Positions 26,424-35,962 of a stretch of 64,000 bases of DNA are shown piece after piece. Positions within the stretch are counted from its first letter, which is position 1. Every line of letters starts with the position of its first letter. The DNA is taken from positions 1,034,933 to 1,098,932 of the forward strand of contig NZ_JAADZV010000001.1 in NCBI RefSeq assembly GCF_010645075.1. The letters are read 5' to 3'. The position numbers and the translations under genes were made by a program. A model generated the notes under the pieces. It was not told the DNA's origin. It searched no databases and worked only from the letters and a program-made list of their open reading frames with translations. Source of the DNA: Flavobacterium limi (GTDB taxonomy: Bacteria; Bacteroidota; Bacteroidia; Flavobacteriales; Flavobacteriaceae).

Positions 26424-27253
26424 TCGCTGATAAGATTTACTGTTAGTGCCTTTAATACACTTTGTGCTTCATACTGTATTAAAATATTTGGAGCCCTTTC
26501 TGTCAATTGTTCTACATGATGGAGCTTTTGCGTAAGCTTAAGTTCTTTGATAAGTTTTAACCCAAGTGCGACAACTGTTGTGTTTTTTGACTCAAGCAGG
26601 TATTCGACACCCTGTGTATCGCCAATATCATGTTTTTTGAAAGCATTTATAATATTTAACTGAGTCCAGTCATCAATAGGATAAGGATGCTCTGTAAGGT
26701 GTATTATTCCATTTATTCCTTCAAGTCTGATAGCCGCATTAATGGCAGTAATTTTTAAGACTTTGTTTTTGGATTTGGAAAGGCTGATGATTTTATCAGA
26801 AGCGTCAGTAATATTCATTTCAGCCAATTCCGTAATTCCTTTGCACTTTACTTCCCATTTATGGTTTTTAAGTTTTTTAAAAGAGCTGTTTATTAATTCG
26901 GATTCTTTGTAAAATTGTTCCAGTTTTAAAGCATAAACACCATCGTAATTTTTATGAAGATTGATAACCGATTCATTTAGTACTTCCCTGAAATAAGCAT
27001 TCTTAAAAAACATCACATAATTTGGATCTTCTTTTACAGAAGAAAAAGGAGTGTCCATGAAAACAACTGAATACATCAATTCTACAATGATTTGTTCATA
27101 ATCATTTCTGAGTTTTTCCTGTTTTATTTTTCTGTTCCGGCTTTCAATAATTAATAAGTACAAAACAGCTGATATCCCTACAAATAAGCAGATTGAACCC
27201 ATTAGAAAAGGTTCTACCCAGTTGCTGTTTTTATAAAGTTCCCAGATATTCAC
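26420..27253 (-). CDS. Membrane-anchored HEAT-repeat protein
   Basis: A 277-residue protein with one N-terminal transmembrane helix (about 15-37) and a cytoplasmic alpha-helical solenoid from about 110 on, with HEAT-like repeats (WEVKCKGITELAEM, VLKITAINAAIRLEG, TQLNIINAFKKHD, VVALGLKLIKELK). Such solenoids bind partner proteins; here the partner may be the coupled GT2 synthase (ATGA overlap) or the response regulator upstream (11 bp). Confidence 0.8.
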   Translation of the reverse strand: MNIWELYKNSNWVEPFLMGSICLFVGISAVLYLLIIESRNRKIKQEKLRNDYEQIIVELMYSVVFMDTPFSSVKEDPNYVMFFKNAYFREVLNESVINLHKNYDGVYALKLEQFYKESELINSSFKKLKNHKWEVKCKGITELAEMNITDASDKIISLSKSKNKVLKITAINAAIRLEGINGIIHLTEHPYPIDDWTQLNIINAFKKHDIGDTQGVEYLLESKNTTVVALGLKLIKELKLTQKLHHVEQLTERAPNILIQYEAQSVLKALTVNLISE

Positions 27254-27264
27254 TACATTAATTT

Positions 27265-27630
27265 TTATAAACGTATATTAAGTAATTTATTAATTCTGAT
27301 TAAAAGTACAGCAGGACTAATTGGTTTGGCAATGAATTCATTGGCACCAATGTCAAAAGAATCTAATTCTGTCTGTTCTACACCAGAAGAAGTAAATATA
27401 ATAATCGGAATGTCAGGGCTAATATTTTTTCTTACATATTGCGTAATTTCCATTCCGCTTATGCCAGGCATATTGATATCAGTCAGAATTAAGTCATAAC
27501 TATTTTGTTTAATAGCTTCAAGCGCCTCCTGACCATCAGAGAACTGGTCAACACTAAATCCTTTAGATGTTAAAAAAAAAGATAGAGATTTGCGCAGGAT
27601 TTCATTATCTTCAGATAAAACTATTTTCAT
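27265..27630 (-). CDS. Single-domain response regulator (CheY-like)
   Basis: A 121-residue receiver with acidic pocket E7/D8, phospho-acceptor D51 in LILTDINMPG, conserved Ser/Thr in IFTSSG and Lys in FIAKPI. It has no output domain, so it must act through protein contact, most simply with the HEAT protein encoded 11 bp downstream. The hybrid kinase gene ends 80 bp upstream. Confidence 0.9.
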   Translation of the reverse strand: MKIVLSEDNEILRKSLSFFLTSKGFSVDQFSDGQEALEAIKQNSYDLILTDINMPGISGMEITQYVRKNISPDIPIIIFTSSGVEQTELDSFDIGANEFIAKPISPAVLLIRINKLLNIRL

Positions 27631-27710
27631 TGTTTTAAATATTTGTCTTGAATCAAACTTATTTTATAAAATCAGGAGATATTGTAGAGCTATAGCATAT
27701 TTATCTTTTA

Positions 27711-29699
27711 TCATAACTCCTTTAGGATTTTAACTACTTCTGTAATTCCACAATGTAAGATATTCATTCTGTCAGCACTTTCAGTAGTAAATTCTCCGGC
27801 ATTCGCTTCTTTTTCAATAACAGACAAGTAATTTGAAAGATCTTCGAGCATGAAAATATCAAAACTGGATTTCATATTATGTGTCAGTTTTTTTACTGCA
27901 TCTGTGTTGTTAGTACTAAATGCTTCTTCCAGCTGAGCTACTTCATTTGGAATTTTTTGTATAAACAGATCTATCATTTCTTGCTTAAAGTCAGGATTAC
28001 CACCAGATATTTCATCTAAAAATGACAGATTGACCTTTCTCTTTACAGAATGCTTAATGTCTTTGTTGAGAACTGTTTTTATGGTCTCTAAAAGCATAGC
28101 CTGCTTAAAAGGTTTAGGTACATAAGCATCCATTCCGACATCGTAACAGCGTTCCTGTTCACCTACAAGGGAATGTGCGGTCATGGCTATAATAGGAATG
28201 TTTAAATTCATTTCGTTTCTAATGTATTCTGTTGTTTGGTACCCGTCTTTCACAGGCATCTGAAGGTCCATCAATACTAAATCATATTGGTTTTTTGATA
28301 ACAGATCAATTCCTTCCTGACCATTTTCAGCAATGTCTAATTCAAAACCAAAATTATGAATCACATTCTTTGCCAGTTTCTGGTTTAAAGCATTGTCTTC
28401 ACATAGAAGGATTTTTAATTTACCCAGATCTTCCTTCTGTAGTGTTTCATTTTCTGTTTCAATATGATCTGCTTTTTTATAAGTAAGTACGAAGAAAAAT
28501 TCTGAACCGCGCCCTGGTTTGCTTTTTACATGAATTTCAGAATCTTGTAGCTCTATCAGCTGTTTAACAATGCTGAGTCCGAGTCCGGTTCCGCCAAACC
28601 TTCTTGTCGTACTTTCTTCTGCCTGTGTAAATCGTTCAAATATAGTGTTGAGCTTGTCCTCCGGGATGCCGATTCCGGTATCTTTAACGGAGAATCTGAG
28701 TGAATAATGGTCTTCAGTTTCATCAACTTTTTTTACCGATACTGTAACTTCTCCTTCCTGGGTAAACTTAAGGGAGTTACCGGTAAGGTTAACCAGTATT
28801 TGGTTTAATCTTCCCTGATCGCCTATTACAGTCTCCGGTAATTCTGCATCCAGAAACAGATTGAATTCAACATCTGCCGGAACTTTAACCTTTAGTAAAT
28901 TATAGACATGCTTAAGTGTCTTTTTTAAATTGAAAGGCTGAGCATCAATATTCAGATTGCCCGATTCGATTTTGGAAAGATCCAGAATATCATTAATAAT
29001 CAACAGTAAATTCTCTCCTGCAATTTGTACACTATCAATATAGTCCCTTTGCGTAGAATCTAATTTTGTTTGCGATAAAAGATCCGTAAAACCAATTATG
29101 GCATTCAGAGGTGTCCTGATTTCATGACTCATATTTGCTAAAAAGCTGTCTTTAGCCAATACGGCACGTTGTGCAATTTTTTTCTGAGTGTTGAGCTCTA
29201 TGTTTTTTGTCGTTAATTCCAATTGATTTATCACGTGTTTCGCAACAATCGACAACGCATTTTTCTGATTTTCGTTAAGTTCCTTGGTAACATGATCTAT
29301 TGCGCAAAGTGTTCCTATATTATAACCATCTGGTGTTGTCAGTGGAATACCGGCATAAAATCGTACTTTAAATCCTCCTGTAACATTCGCATCATCTTTA
29401 AACCGATCGTTCAAAAGAGTATCCTGGATTTCAACCATTTTGGTGTCCATAATCGTGTACTGGCAAAAACTAATTTCGCGCGGCACTTCTGATACTCCTA
29501 TACCAACTTCAGATTTGAACCATTGTCTGCTCTCATCTATGAATGAAATATGTGCGATTGGTACGCCACATATATAGGAAACAAGTTTTGTTGCATCATC
29601 AAAAGCAGTATCAGGAAGCGTATCAAGGATATTATAACGTTTTAATGCAGCTAAACGTTCTGCTTCATTGTGAGGTATTGGAAGTTCTATGTTTTTCAT
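27711..29699 (-). CDS. Hybrid sensor histidine kinase: GAF-HisKA-HATPase-REC-Hpt
   Basis: A 662-residue cytoplasmic phosphorelay protein without membrane helices. Domains in order: GAF sensor (about 25-165), HisKA with phospho-His192 in SHEIRTPLNA, HATPase with N-box LVNLTGNSLKFT and G-boxes DTGIGIPED and GGTGLGLSIVK, receiver with Asp in LVLMDLQMPVKDG, and Hpt with His in THNMKSSFDIF. Having both REC and Hpt, it can pass phosphate to an external receiver; the single-domain regulator 80 bp downstream is the natural acceptor. Confidence 0.92.
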   Translation of the reverse strand: MKNIELPIPHNEAERLAALKRYNILDTLPDTAFDDATKLVSYICGVPIAHISFIDESRQWFKSEVGIGVSEVPREISFCQYTIMDTKMVEIQDTLLNDRFKDDANVTGGFKVRFYAGIPLTTPDGYNIGTLCAIDHVTKELNENQKNALSIVAKHVINQLELTTKNIELNTQKKIAQRAVLAKDSFLANMSHEIRTPLNAIIGFTDLLSQTKLDSTQRDYIDSVQIAGENLLLIINDILDLSKIESGNLNIDAQPFNLKKTLKHVYNLLKVKVPADVEFNLFLDAELPETVIGDQGRLNQILVNLTGNSLKFTQEGEVTVSVKKVDETEDHYSLRFSVKDTGIGIPEDKLNTIFERFTQAEESTTRRFGGTGLGLSIVKQLIELQDSEIHVKSKPGRGSEFFFVLTYKKADHIETENETLQKEDLGKLKILLCEDNALNQKLAKNVIHNFGFELDIAENGQEGIDLLSKNQYDLVLMDLQMPVKDGYQTTEYIRNEMNLNIPIIAMTAHSLVGEQERCYDVGMDAYVPKPFKQAMLLETIKTVLNKDIKHSVKRKVNLSFLDEISGGNPDFKQEMIDLFIQKIPNEVAQLEEAFSTNNTDAVKKLTHNMKSSFDIFMLEDLSNYLSVIEKEANAGEFTTESADRMNILHCGITEVVKILKEL

Positions 29700-29837
29700 T
29701 TTGATAAAGTAGAATGTATAAATATAATAATTTGGGTTAGAACTTTACAATAAATTAGAAGATCAGATTTAGTTTTTTATCTCTACAATTTGAAGATTGG
29801 TTTGTTTGTTCTTTTTTGAATGCAAAACTAAAAAGAA

Positions 29838-29869
29838 AAAACCTTTAAACGTGCATGTTTAAAGGTTTT
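29838..29869 (-). terminator. Terminator of DUF2071 gene
   Basis: A perfect 13-bp stem (29838-29850 with 29857-29869, loop GTGCAT), with a T-rich tail on the minus strand. Confidence 0.8.
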
Positions 29870-29924
29870 GACTTTAATTTTTTTAATCAGAGTATGAATT
29901 TAACTGACCGGAGCAATTCTCGGA

Positions 29925-30656
29925 TCAGGAATGTTTGCTTTTTTCTTTTCCCCATAATAAAACGTCAATTTTTTCGGCATATTGAACCTTATCAGGAAAA
30001 GTACTCAGGATGTATTTGCCGACTTTGTATTCAATATTATTTATGGTTGCATCTAAATTTTTAAGATTCCATTCTTTATGGTGGATGTCAAACCGGCACA
30101 TCGATTCCCCGCAGTTTTCGTATAAGGCATGTCTTTCAGTAAGCCAAAAATCCAGAGAAGTTTTTTCTTCGGTTAAAGGTCTGTTTTTCCCAATTGTAAT
30201 ATCTACATACTGATGTTGAGGTTTGTTTTTAGAGAGAAGACGATTTGGAGAAGTTTTTATTTCAGCTTTTTGATAAGGAAGCCCTATAAATGCTCTGGTA
30301 AGTACAACCTCAATTAGTTTATCTGTTTCGATTGAAAATAAATAAATTCCGGGCTTATTATCTTTGATAACATATGTTCTGATATTGATTTCATGAAATT
30401 GGGATATAAACGGTAAAGAAGGAAGATTTCTCAGTCTCATATTCTTTACTTCAAAAGACACAAGGGATACCCAGGCCATATTATTGAATACGTCAAGCTT
30501 AAGGCCTTCAGGAATATACTCTTCTAAAAAAAAGACCGGAACTTCCCAATGAAAAAACATAGTATTGTGCCATTCCTGGAAATACTTCCATTTTTTTTCC
30601 GGAAGCGGATATTGCCGGCATGCTGTGCTTTGGAGTATTTTATCAATTGTGTTCAT
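29925..30656 (-). CDS. YqjF-type DUF2071 protein
   Basis: A 243-residue protein of the DUF2071/YqjF family, recognised by W-HN-MFFHWEVPVFFLEEYIP at the start and later NIRTYVIKDNKPGIYLFSIE. Function unknown; the fold resembles acetoacetate decarboxylase. No signal peptide. Monocistronic with its own terminator. Confidence 0.8.
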   Translation of the reverse strand: MNTIDKILQSTACRQYPLPEKKWKYFQEWHNTMFFHWEVPVFFLEEYIPEGLKLDVFNNMAWVSLVSFEVKNMRLRNLPSLPFISQFHEINIRTYVIKDNKPGIYLFSIETDKLIEVVLTRAFIGLPYQKAEIKTSPNRLLSKNKPQHQYVDITIGKNRPLTEEKTSLDFWLTERHALYENCGESMCRFDIHHKEWNLKNLDATINNIEYKVGKYILSTFPDKVQYAEKIDVLLWGKEKSKHS

Positions 30657-30804
30657 GCGTTTTATTATTTTGAACCTCTAATATAATTATTGATAAGGTA
30701 CATTTTTTATATTATCTGTTATTGATCTTATACAATAGCTACTAGATAAAACGTCTACTGAAACTCGAAAATATCCTAAACTTTTTAAGTAGTACCAAAA
30801 GCAA

Positions 30805-30835
30805 AAAAACACCCGTGCATAACACGGGCGTTTTT
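30805..30835 (-). terminator. Terminator of katE-yciE operon
   Basis: CCCGTG/CACGGG stem (30812-30817, 30823-30828) with a flanking A/T tract that becomes a seven-T run on the minus strand. Confidence 0.8.
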
Positions 30836-30873
30836 CCCAAATAAAATAAAAAAGTAACAAAAAACAGTTTTTT

Positions 30874-31479
30874 TTATATTATTTCAGCAGCTACAGTATT
30901 CACCGCGTTTAGAGCAACATCATTCAGGATGCAGTCTGCTTCTTTTTCTTCGGCAAGAGTTTGCGTTAATAATTTTGCAGCATCGTTTTCGCCTATTGCT
31001 TTTGCGAATGCTACTAAAGTTCCATAAGTTGCAATTTCATAATGTTCAATCTTTTGCGAGGCAGCAATGATTCCTGCATCTCTTACTGGTCCCGGCGTAG
31101 TTTCCAGTAATATCGAATCTCCTTCTTTTAATAAGCCAGCTAAAGCTTCACATTTTTTGCCTTCGGCTTTTTCACCCAGAAGCTCAAAAACCTGATTGAG
31201 TCTTTCAACCTGAAGCTGCGTTAAGGCTATATGCTCTAAAATTGCTCCTGCAAGACCGGGATTAGTAGCATTCGCAGCCATTTTAGGCAAAGCGGCGACC
31301 AACGCATTTTCTGCCCAGTAAATGTCTTTTAAGCTGTCAATAAACAGTTCTTTTAATTCTGTTGCTGCATCAGATGAAGGCTCAACCATATTTATTTTTG
31401 CGTTTTCTTTTATCGTTTTAGTCTGGGTTACTTTTGCCTGACTGGCGTTTGTCTGATTTTGTTTTTCTGAATTTTTCAT
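30874..31479 (-). CDS. yciE: YciE-type ferritin-like protein (DUF892)
   Basis: A 201-residue protein: a polar Lys/Gln/Thr-rich tail (1-35), then the four-helix ferritin-like DUF892 domain (ELFIDSLKDIYWAENAL, EHIALTQLQVERL, SQKIEHYEIATYGTL, LAEEKEAD) with Glu/His residues placed for a di-metal site. The family is induced by stress; the reaction is unknown. It lies 17 bp after katE on the same strand and shares its terminator, so it is probably part of the peroxide or stationary-phase response. Confidence 0.9.
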   Translation of the reverse strand: MKNSEKQNQTNASQAKVTQTKTIKENAKINMVEPSSDAATELKELFIDSLKDIYWAENALVAALPKMAANATNPGLAGAILEHIALTQLQVERLNQVFELLGEKAEGKKCEALAGLLKEGDSILLETTPGPVRDAGIIAASQKIEHYEIATYGTLVAFAKAIGENDAAKLLTQTLAEEKEADCILNDVALNAVNTVAAEII

Positions 31480-31496
31480 GTTTTTCTTTTTTGAAA

Positions 31497-33641
31497 TTAA
31501 ATGTATAAGTTTGGCTCACGCTGCCAGAAACGGTGTTTAGCCATTGCAGCGATAAATTCCTGCGCAAAAGACTCAGAAGCCACTTCGTTAGTGATGATAA
31601 TCCCGCTATCATCATTTGTAATTTTTGAAGCAAAAGGGGCGGCACTGATAATATCAGCAGCATCTCCATCGGCAGCGATTACTTTACAATGTTTGTAGGC
31701 GTCGTTAAGGTATTCTAATGCATCATCATTTTCCGCAATCACGTTTAAACCTATTCCGTGTGGTACATAAACGGCATCAAATAATACTGATGATGCAGTA
31801 AGGAAACTATATTCGGCAGCAAGGGCGCCATCAGAATCAGTAAGAACGGATCCTAAATGCGGTGCAATTACACATCCTTTAGCACCTTGTTTTTTTAAGG
31901 CAGTCTTGATATTTTGAACAGCTGCCTCAGAAACTCCGTCAGATACAAGGATTGCAACTTTTCTGGATTCGATTGTAGGCTTATTTGTTGGGTTTTTAAC
32001 CATGCTTAATGCCTCAGAAGAAGTAACGGATTGCTCTGTCGTTCTTGGTTCCTGGGTTCCTGCTTCTTCTGTTTCCGGAGATACCCCTTTATTTATTGGC
32101 TTTTCTAATATCGGTGGTACAGTTGCACCAAGTCCTAAAGCTACTTTTTCGGCAAGTTCAGTATCAACCTGAGACAACAATCCCAGCATTCTTACTCTAA
32201 TAGCTGTTGTCTTTACCTTGCCTAACTCGAAGCGAAGTGCTTTAACGATATGACTCTTTTCTTCAGGTGTCTGGCTGTTAAAGAACAATTTTGCCTGACC
32301 AAAATGATCCGCAAAACTTTCACTTCTTTCGCGCACTTTATGTGCTTCTATACGCTCGTTAAAGCTTGAAAATCCGCCATTGGCAATTTGCTGCTGATAA
32401 GGACAGCCGCCTCCAAGAGAATTCGGATGATAATTGACACGTCCTTTGTTGATTTCCTGACGCATAAAACCGTCACGCTGATTGTTATGAACCGGAGCTA
32501 TGCTTCTGTTAATTGGAATTTCATGAAAATTCGGTCCTCCTAATCTTGTAAGCTGGGTGTCAGTGTATGAAAATAGTCTTCCTTGTAGTAAAGGATCATT
32601 ACTAAAATCTATTCCGGGAACCACATGTCCGGGATGGAAAGCAATTTGTTCTGTTTCTGAAAAGAAGTTGTCAGGATTTTTGTTCAGAACCATTCTTCCA
32701 ATTATGGTAACGGGTACTGATTCCTCAGGAACAATTTTTGTAGGGTCAAGCAAATCAAATTCGTATTTTTCTTCATCTTCAGCAGGTATTATCTGTATGC
32801 CTAATTCCCATTCAGGGAAATTCCCCATTTCAATGGCTTCCCATAAATCTTCTCTGTGAAAATCAGGGTTTTTACCTGAGATTTTCTGAGCTTCATCCCA
32901 GGCAACGGCGTGAGTTCCTAATTTGGGTTTCCAGTGAAATTTTACAAATACAGATTCTTCCTGGGCATTTACCAGTCTAAAGGTATGAACCCCAAAACCT
33001 TCCATCATGCGATAGCTTCTTGGAATTGCACGGTCAGACATGGTCCACATAATCATATGCATCGATTCGGGCATTAGCGAAATGAAATCCCAAAAGGTAT
33101 CGTGTGCAGAAGCAGCCTGCGGCATTTCATTATCTTGTTCCGGTTTTACAGCATGAACAAGGTCCGGAAATTTATTTGCGTCCTGAATAAAAAATACAGG
33201 AATATTATTGCCTACTAAATCGTAAACTCCTTCCTGGGTATAAAATTTAACCGCAAAACCCCTTACATCTCTGGCAAGATCTGTTGATCCGCGAGAACCT
33301 GCAACAGTAGAGAATCGGGTAAAGACCGGTGTAATCTGACCTTTTTCCTGTAAAAAACCTGCTTTTGTTAATTCCGGAATTGGATTGGTTACTTCAAAAA
33401 AACCGTGCGCTCCTGATCCGCGGGCGTGAACAACCCTTTCAGGAATTCTTTCGTGGTCAAAGTGGGTCATTTTTTCTCTGAAGATAAAATCCTCTAAGAG
33501 GCTAGGTCCTCTTTCACCTGCTTTCAGTGTATTGTTGTCATCATTGATCTGAATGCCCTGATTAGTAGTTAAAACCTTATTCGTGCCATCTGATTTGTTA
33601 ATCGATAAGTCACGTTGCTTGTCATCTTGAAAATTTTTCAT
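31497..33641 (-). CDS. katE: Large-subunit catalase HPII
   Basis: A 714-residue clade 2 catalase that destroys hydrogen peroxide. Catalytic His lies in RIPERVVHARGSGAHG, Asn in VGNNIPVFFI, and the haem-ligand Tyr in RLFSYTDTQLTRLG. After the catalase core (to about 500) there is the extra C-terminal flavodoxin/PfpI-like domain (KVAILVSDGVSEAAV) typical of HPII; E. coli KatE is a little longer. It is cytoplasmic and leads an operon with yciE. Confidence 0.95.
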   Translation of the reverse strand: MKNFQDDKQRDLSINKSDGTNKVLTTNQGIQINDDNNTLKAGERGPSLLEDFIFREKMTHFDHERIPERVVHARGSGAHGFFEVTNPIPELTKAGFLQEKGQITPVFTRFSTVAGSRGSTDLARDVRGFAVKFYTQEGVYDLVGNNIPVFFIQDANKFPDLVHAVKPEQDNEMPQAASAHDTFWDFISLMPESMHMIMWTMSDRAIPRSYRMMEGFGVHTFRLVNAQEESVFVKFHWKPKLGTHAVAWDEAQKISGKNPDFHREDLWEAIEMGNFPEWELGIQIIPAEDEEKYEFDLLDPTKIVPEESVPVTIIGRMVLNKNPDNFFSETEQIAFHPGHVVPGIDFSNDPLLQGRLFSYTDTQLTRLGGPNFHEIPINRSIAPVHNNQRDGFMRQEINKGRVNYHPNSLGGGCPYQQQIANGGFSSFNERIEAHKVRERSESFADHFGQAKLFFNSQTPEEKSHIVKALRFELGKVKTTAIRVRMLGLLSQVDTELAEKVALGLGATVPPILEKPINKGVSPETEEAGTQEPRTTEQSVTSSEALSMVKNPTNKPTIESRKVAILVSDGVSEAAVQNIKTALKKQGAKGCVIAPHLGSVLTDSDGALAAEYSFLTASSVLFDAVYVPHGIGLNVIAENDDALEYLNDAYKHCKVIAADGDAADIISAAPFASKITNDDSGIIITNEVASESFAQEFIAAMAKHRFWQREPNLYI

Positions 33642-34012
33642 AAAGTTTCTTATTTGTTAATTCGTTCCTTTTTTATTGAAAGTCCAACTTACCATCAGAT
33701 TAATAGATAGTTAAGGCTGATGTCGTTCATTATTCCAAATTTAATTTCTGAAAAAATGTCATTTTTATAGAATTACTTTTCATTATTGCACAATTGCCAT
33801 AACAATCTGCAGATAAGAGTAAAACACTAATTAATATGGAATTCCATCTAAGAATTGTTTTGTTAAATTATGACGATTCATTTGCTATGAGTATGGTAAT
33901 CCTATAAACTTAATGTCTTTTGGTATAAATAATTGAGGTTTAAAACGGTAACATTTGTAATAAAACAAAAAGTATTGTTTTGAAAATCAGATTATTAATT
34001 AAAGATGAAATT
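33642..34012. other. Divergent intergenic region, katE / small secreted protein
   Basis: About 370 bp of AT-rich sequence holding the promoters of two divergent genes. I see no exact TAnnTTTG box; GTAACATTTG at 33950-33959 is one base too long. No ORF or strong hairpin is evident. Confidence 0.4.
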
Positions 34013-34267
34013 ATGAGAAATTTAATTGCAAGCTTTTGTATGGCCCTATGTTTTGGGATTGCATCAGCGCAGGAAGCTCCTGCAAAGAAAAGACAGAGTA
34101 CGGATACTGTTCACAGTAAACACACTACTAAAAAAAGTACTAATACAAGAAAAACGGATACAGTCAGCAGACAGGGCACTGATCAAAGAAAAGGGAAAAC
34201 CGTAAAATCGAAGGGAAATACAAATACGAATACACAGCGTAGAGATTCAATCGGAACAACTCCTTAA
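34013..34267 (+). CDS. Small secreted Lys/Thr-rich protein
   Basis: An 84-residue ORF starting at ATG 34013 (the frame also runs back to a TTG at 33980). A signal peptide (MRNLIASFCMALCFGIASAQ) precedes a low-complexity tail rich in Lys, Thr, Ser, Arg and Gln with repeated TDTV motifs. Probably an exported, disordered, basic peptide; function unknown. Confidence 0.6.
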   Translation: MRNLIASFCMALCFGIASAQEAPAKKRQSTDTVHSKHTTKKSTNTRKTDTVSRQGTDQRKGKTVKSKGNTNTNTQRRDSIGTTP

Positions 34268-34342
34268 ATATTGATTGTATTTTCAATTTTATAAAAGTCT
34301 ATTTTATGCATTTAAAATAGACTTTTTGGTGTTATTTAGTTT

Positions 34343-34999
34343 TTAATCACCAGTCTCCATATGCGGTGCATCAACTGGTTTCGATTGTGATGAACCTATT
34401 TGACGGAAATAGATTGACAGCATTACAATGGCAAAAACAGAAAGGAATTCGCTTTGCCAGTTTTGAAACGATTCAAACCAGAATCTTGAGTTTCCAATGT
34501 AGGAGGAAACGGTTTCTAATGGTTTTCCTTCCAAAAGAAGTTTTTCATTTTCATCTTTCAAACTTCCGTAAAAGTGGATGACAAATGAAATCAGAAATAA
34601 CAAAAATAAAACGATGGTGAGCGAATGTTTGTAAATCTTTAATATGAAGCCGCCTTTTTTCACAGGCCACGGAGCATCTTTTCTGTTTGGATCCGGTTCG
34701 CGATCGACTTCTTCCGGTTCATCCAGTTTTTTTGATTCTGAAGATCCTTTTTGTTTAAGAAATATGGTCATTAAAACAAAAAGTGCCATTTGCAGAAATT
34801 CACTTTCCCAATTTTCAAAAGTAGACTGATAAAAATGACCGGATACAAGATAAGAACCCAGGGTTGTAATTTTTCCCCCTTCTTCAATAAGTTCCTTATT
34901 GTGTTCTTTGAAACCTAAAAATATCTGTCCTGCTAACGAGATAATAAACAGCAGTATAAAACAGATACATAACCCATTGTTTTTTAAAAATGTTTTCAT
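34343..34999 (-). CDS. DUF6766 membrane protein, internally duplicated
   Basis: A 218-residue inner-membrane protein with four helices in two repeats: residues 8-28 and 65-85, then 125-145 and 185-203. Each half reads hydrophobic helix, charged E..L..G loop, Y..S..F.ENWESEFL or F.NWQSEFL, then a helix ending in G-S-S-x-S-K. I recognise it as DUF6766, often near stress genes. Function unknown. Confidence 0.75.
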   Translation of the reverse strand: MKTFLKNNGLCICFILLFIISLAGQIFLGFKEHNKELIEEGGKITTLGSYLVSGHFYQSTFENWESEFLQMALFVLMTIFLKQKGSSESKKLDEPEEVDREPDPNRKDAPWPVKKGGFILKIYKHSLTIVLFLLFLISFVIHFYGSLKDENEKLLLEGKPLETVSSYIGNSRFWFESFQNWQSEFLSVFAIVMLSIYFRQIGSSQSKPVDAPHMETGD

Positions 35000-35240
35000 T
35001 TTGTATTTGTTTTAGAGTAAATTTCAGCAAAGAATCTAACCCATTTTTATACAATTAGAATTTTAGGTTACAGATTTTTCATTATAAGCTAAATTTCGAT
35101 TATTATTTATAGGTTTAAATCTATACATGAATTTAATCCAGAGTATAGAATTTTTTTTATGCCTGTTTTATAGTTTATTAGGTAGTTTAATTTTGTAATA
35201 CTGAATGATAATTCTGTAAAAATTGCATTTGTGTGTAGAA

Positions 35241-35248
35241 TATTTTTG
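35241..35248 (+). promoter_or_regulatory. -7 box (TATTTTTG) of second yciE gene
   Basis: TATTTTTG fits TAnnTTTG, 32 bp before the ATG at 35280; no well-spaced -33 box is seen. Confidence 0.45.
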
Positions 35249-35279
35249 TTACAGTTAAATCATTAAAAAATATAATATT

Positions 35280-35873
35280 ATGAAAACTGCAGAAACAAAA
35301 AAAGCCAGCACAAAGAAGGCTCCGGCAAAGACAACTCAGTCAAAAGGAAAAACAGTAAAAGCAAAATCGAATGCAGCTGAAGGATTAAGAGAACTATTTG
35401 TTGATTCATTAAAAGACATTTACTGGGCTGAAAAAGCATTAACTAAAGCACTTCCAAAAATGGCTAAAAATGCAACTTCTGAAAATCTTATTACTGCTAT
35501 AAACGAACACTTAACAGTTACACAGGGGCAAGTAGAAAGACTTGAAAAAGTTTTTGAATTGCTGGGAGAAAAAGCTGCTGCTAAAAAATGCGACGCAATG
35601 GAAGGCCTTATTAAAGAAGGTGAAAGCATTATGGAAGAAACTCAGGAAGGACCAGTACGTGATGCCGGAATTATAAGTGCATCACAAAAAATCGAGCATT
35701 ATGAAATTGCTTCATACGGAACATTGGCTGCTTTTGCTTTGACTCTTGCAGAAGAAGATGCCGCAGCTTTATTGCAGCAAACCTTAGAAGAAGAAAAAGA
35801 GGCTGATACCATTCTGACTGAAGCAGCTTACAACACCATTAATTTTGATGCTTCTGAAGAAGATGAAGAATAA
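35280..35873 (+). CDS. YciE-type ferritin-like protein (DUF892), second copy
   Basis: A 197-residue paralogue of the protein at 30874: residues 36-190 match it closely (ELFVDSLKDIYWAEKAL, SQKIEHYEIASYGTL, LEEEKEAD), while the N-terminal 30 residues form a Lys/Ala/Thr-rich tail (KKASTKKAPAKTT) like a bacterial histone H1 tail. That tail suggests DNA or surface binding. Monocistronic with its own promoter and terminator. Confidence 0.88.
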   Translation: MKTAETKKASTKKAPAKTTQSKGKTVKAKSNAAEGLRELFVDSLKDIYWAEKALTKALPKMAKNATSENLITAINEHLTVTQGQVERLEKVFELLGEKAAAKKCDAMEGLIKEGESIMEETQEGPVRDAGIISASQKIEHYEIASYGTLAAFALTLAEEDAAALLQQTLEEEKEADTILTEAAYNTINFDASEEDEE

Positions 35874-35901
35874 TTTTCTGATTTGCATTCAAAAGACAAA
35901 G

Positions 35902-35940
35902 CCCTGTAGTCATTTAATTAAAATGGTTACAGGGTTTTTT
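35902..35940 (+). terminator. Terminator after second yciE gene
   Basis: CCCTGTA/TACAGGG outer stem plus CATTT/AAATG inner stem (35902-35934) followed by TTTTTT. Confidence 0.85.
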
Positions 35941-35962
35941 AGTCTTTATCACGATTTATGAA

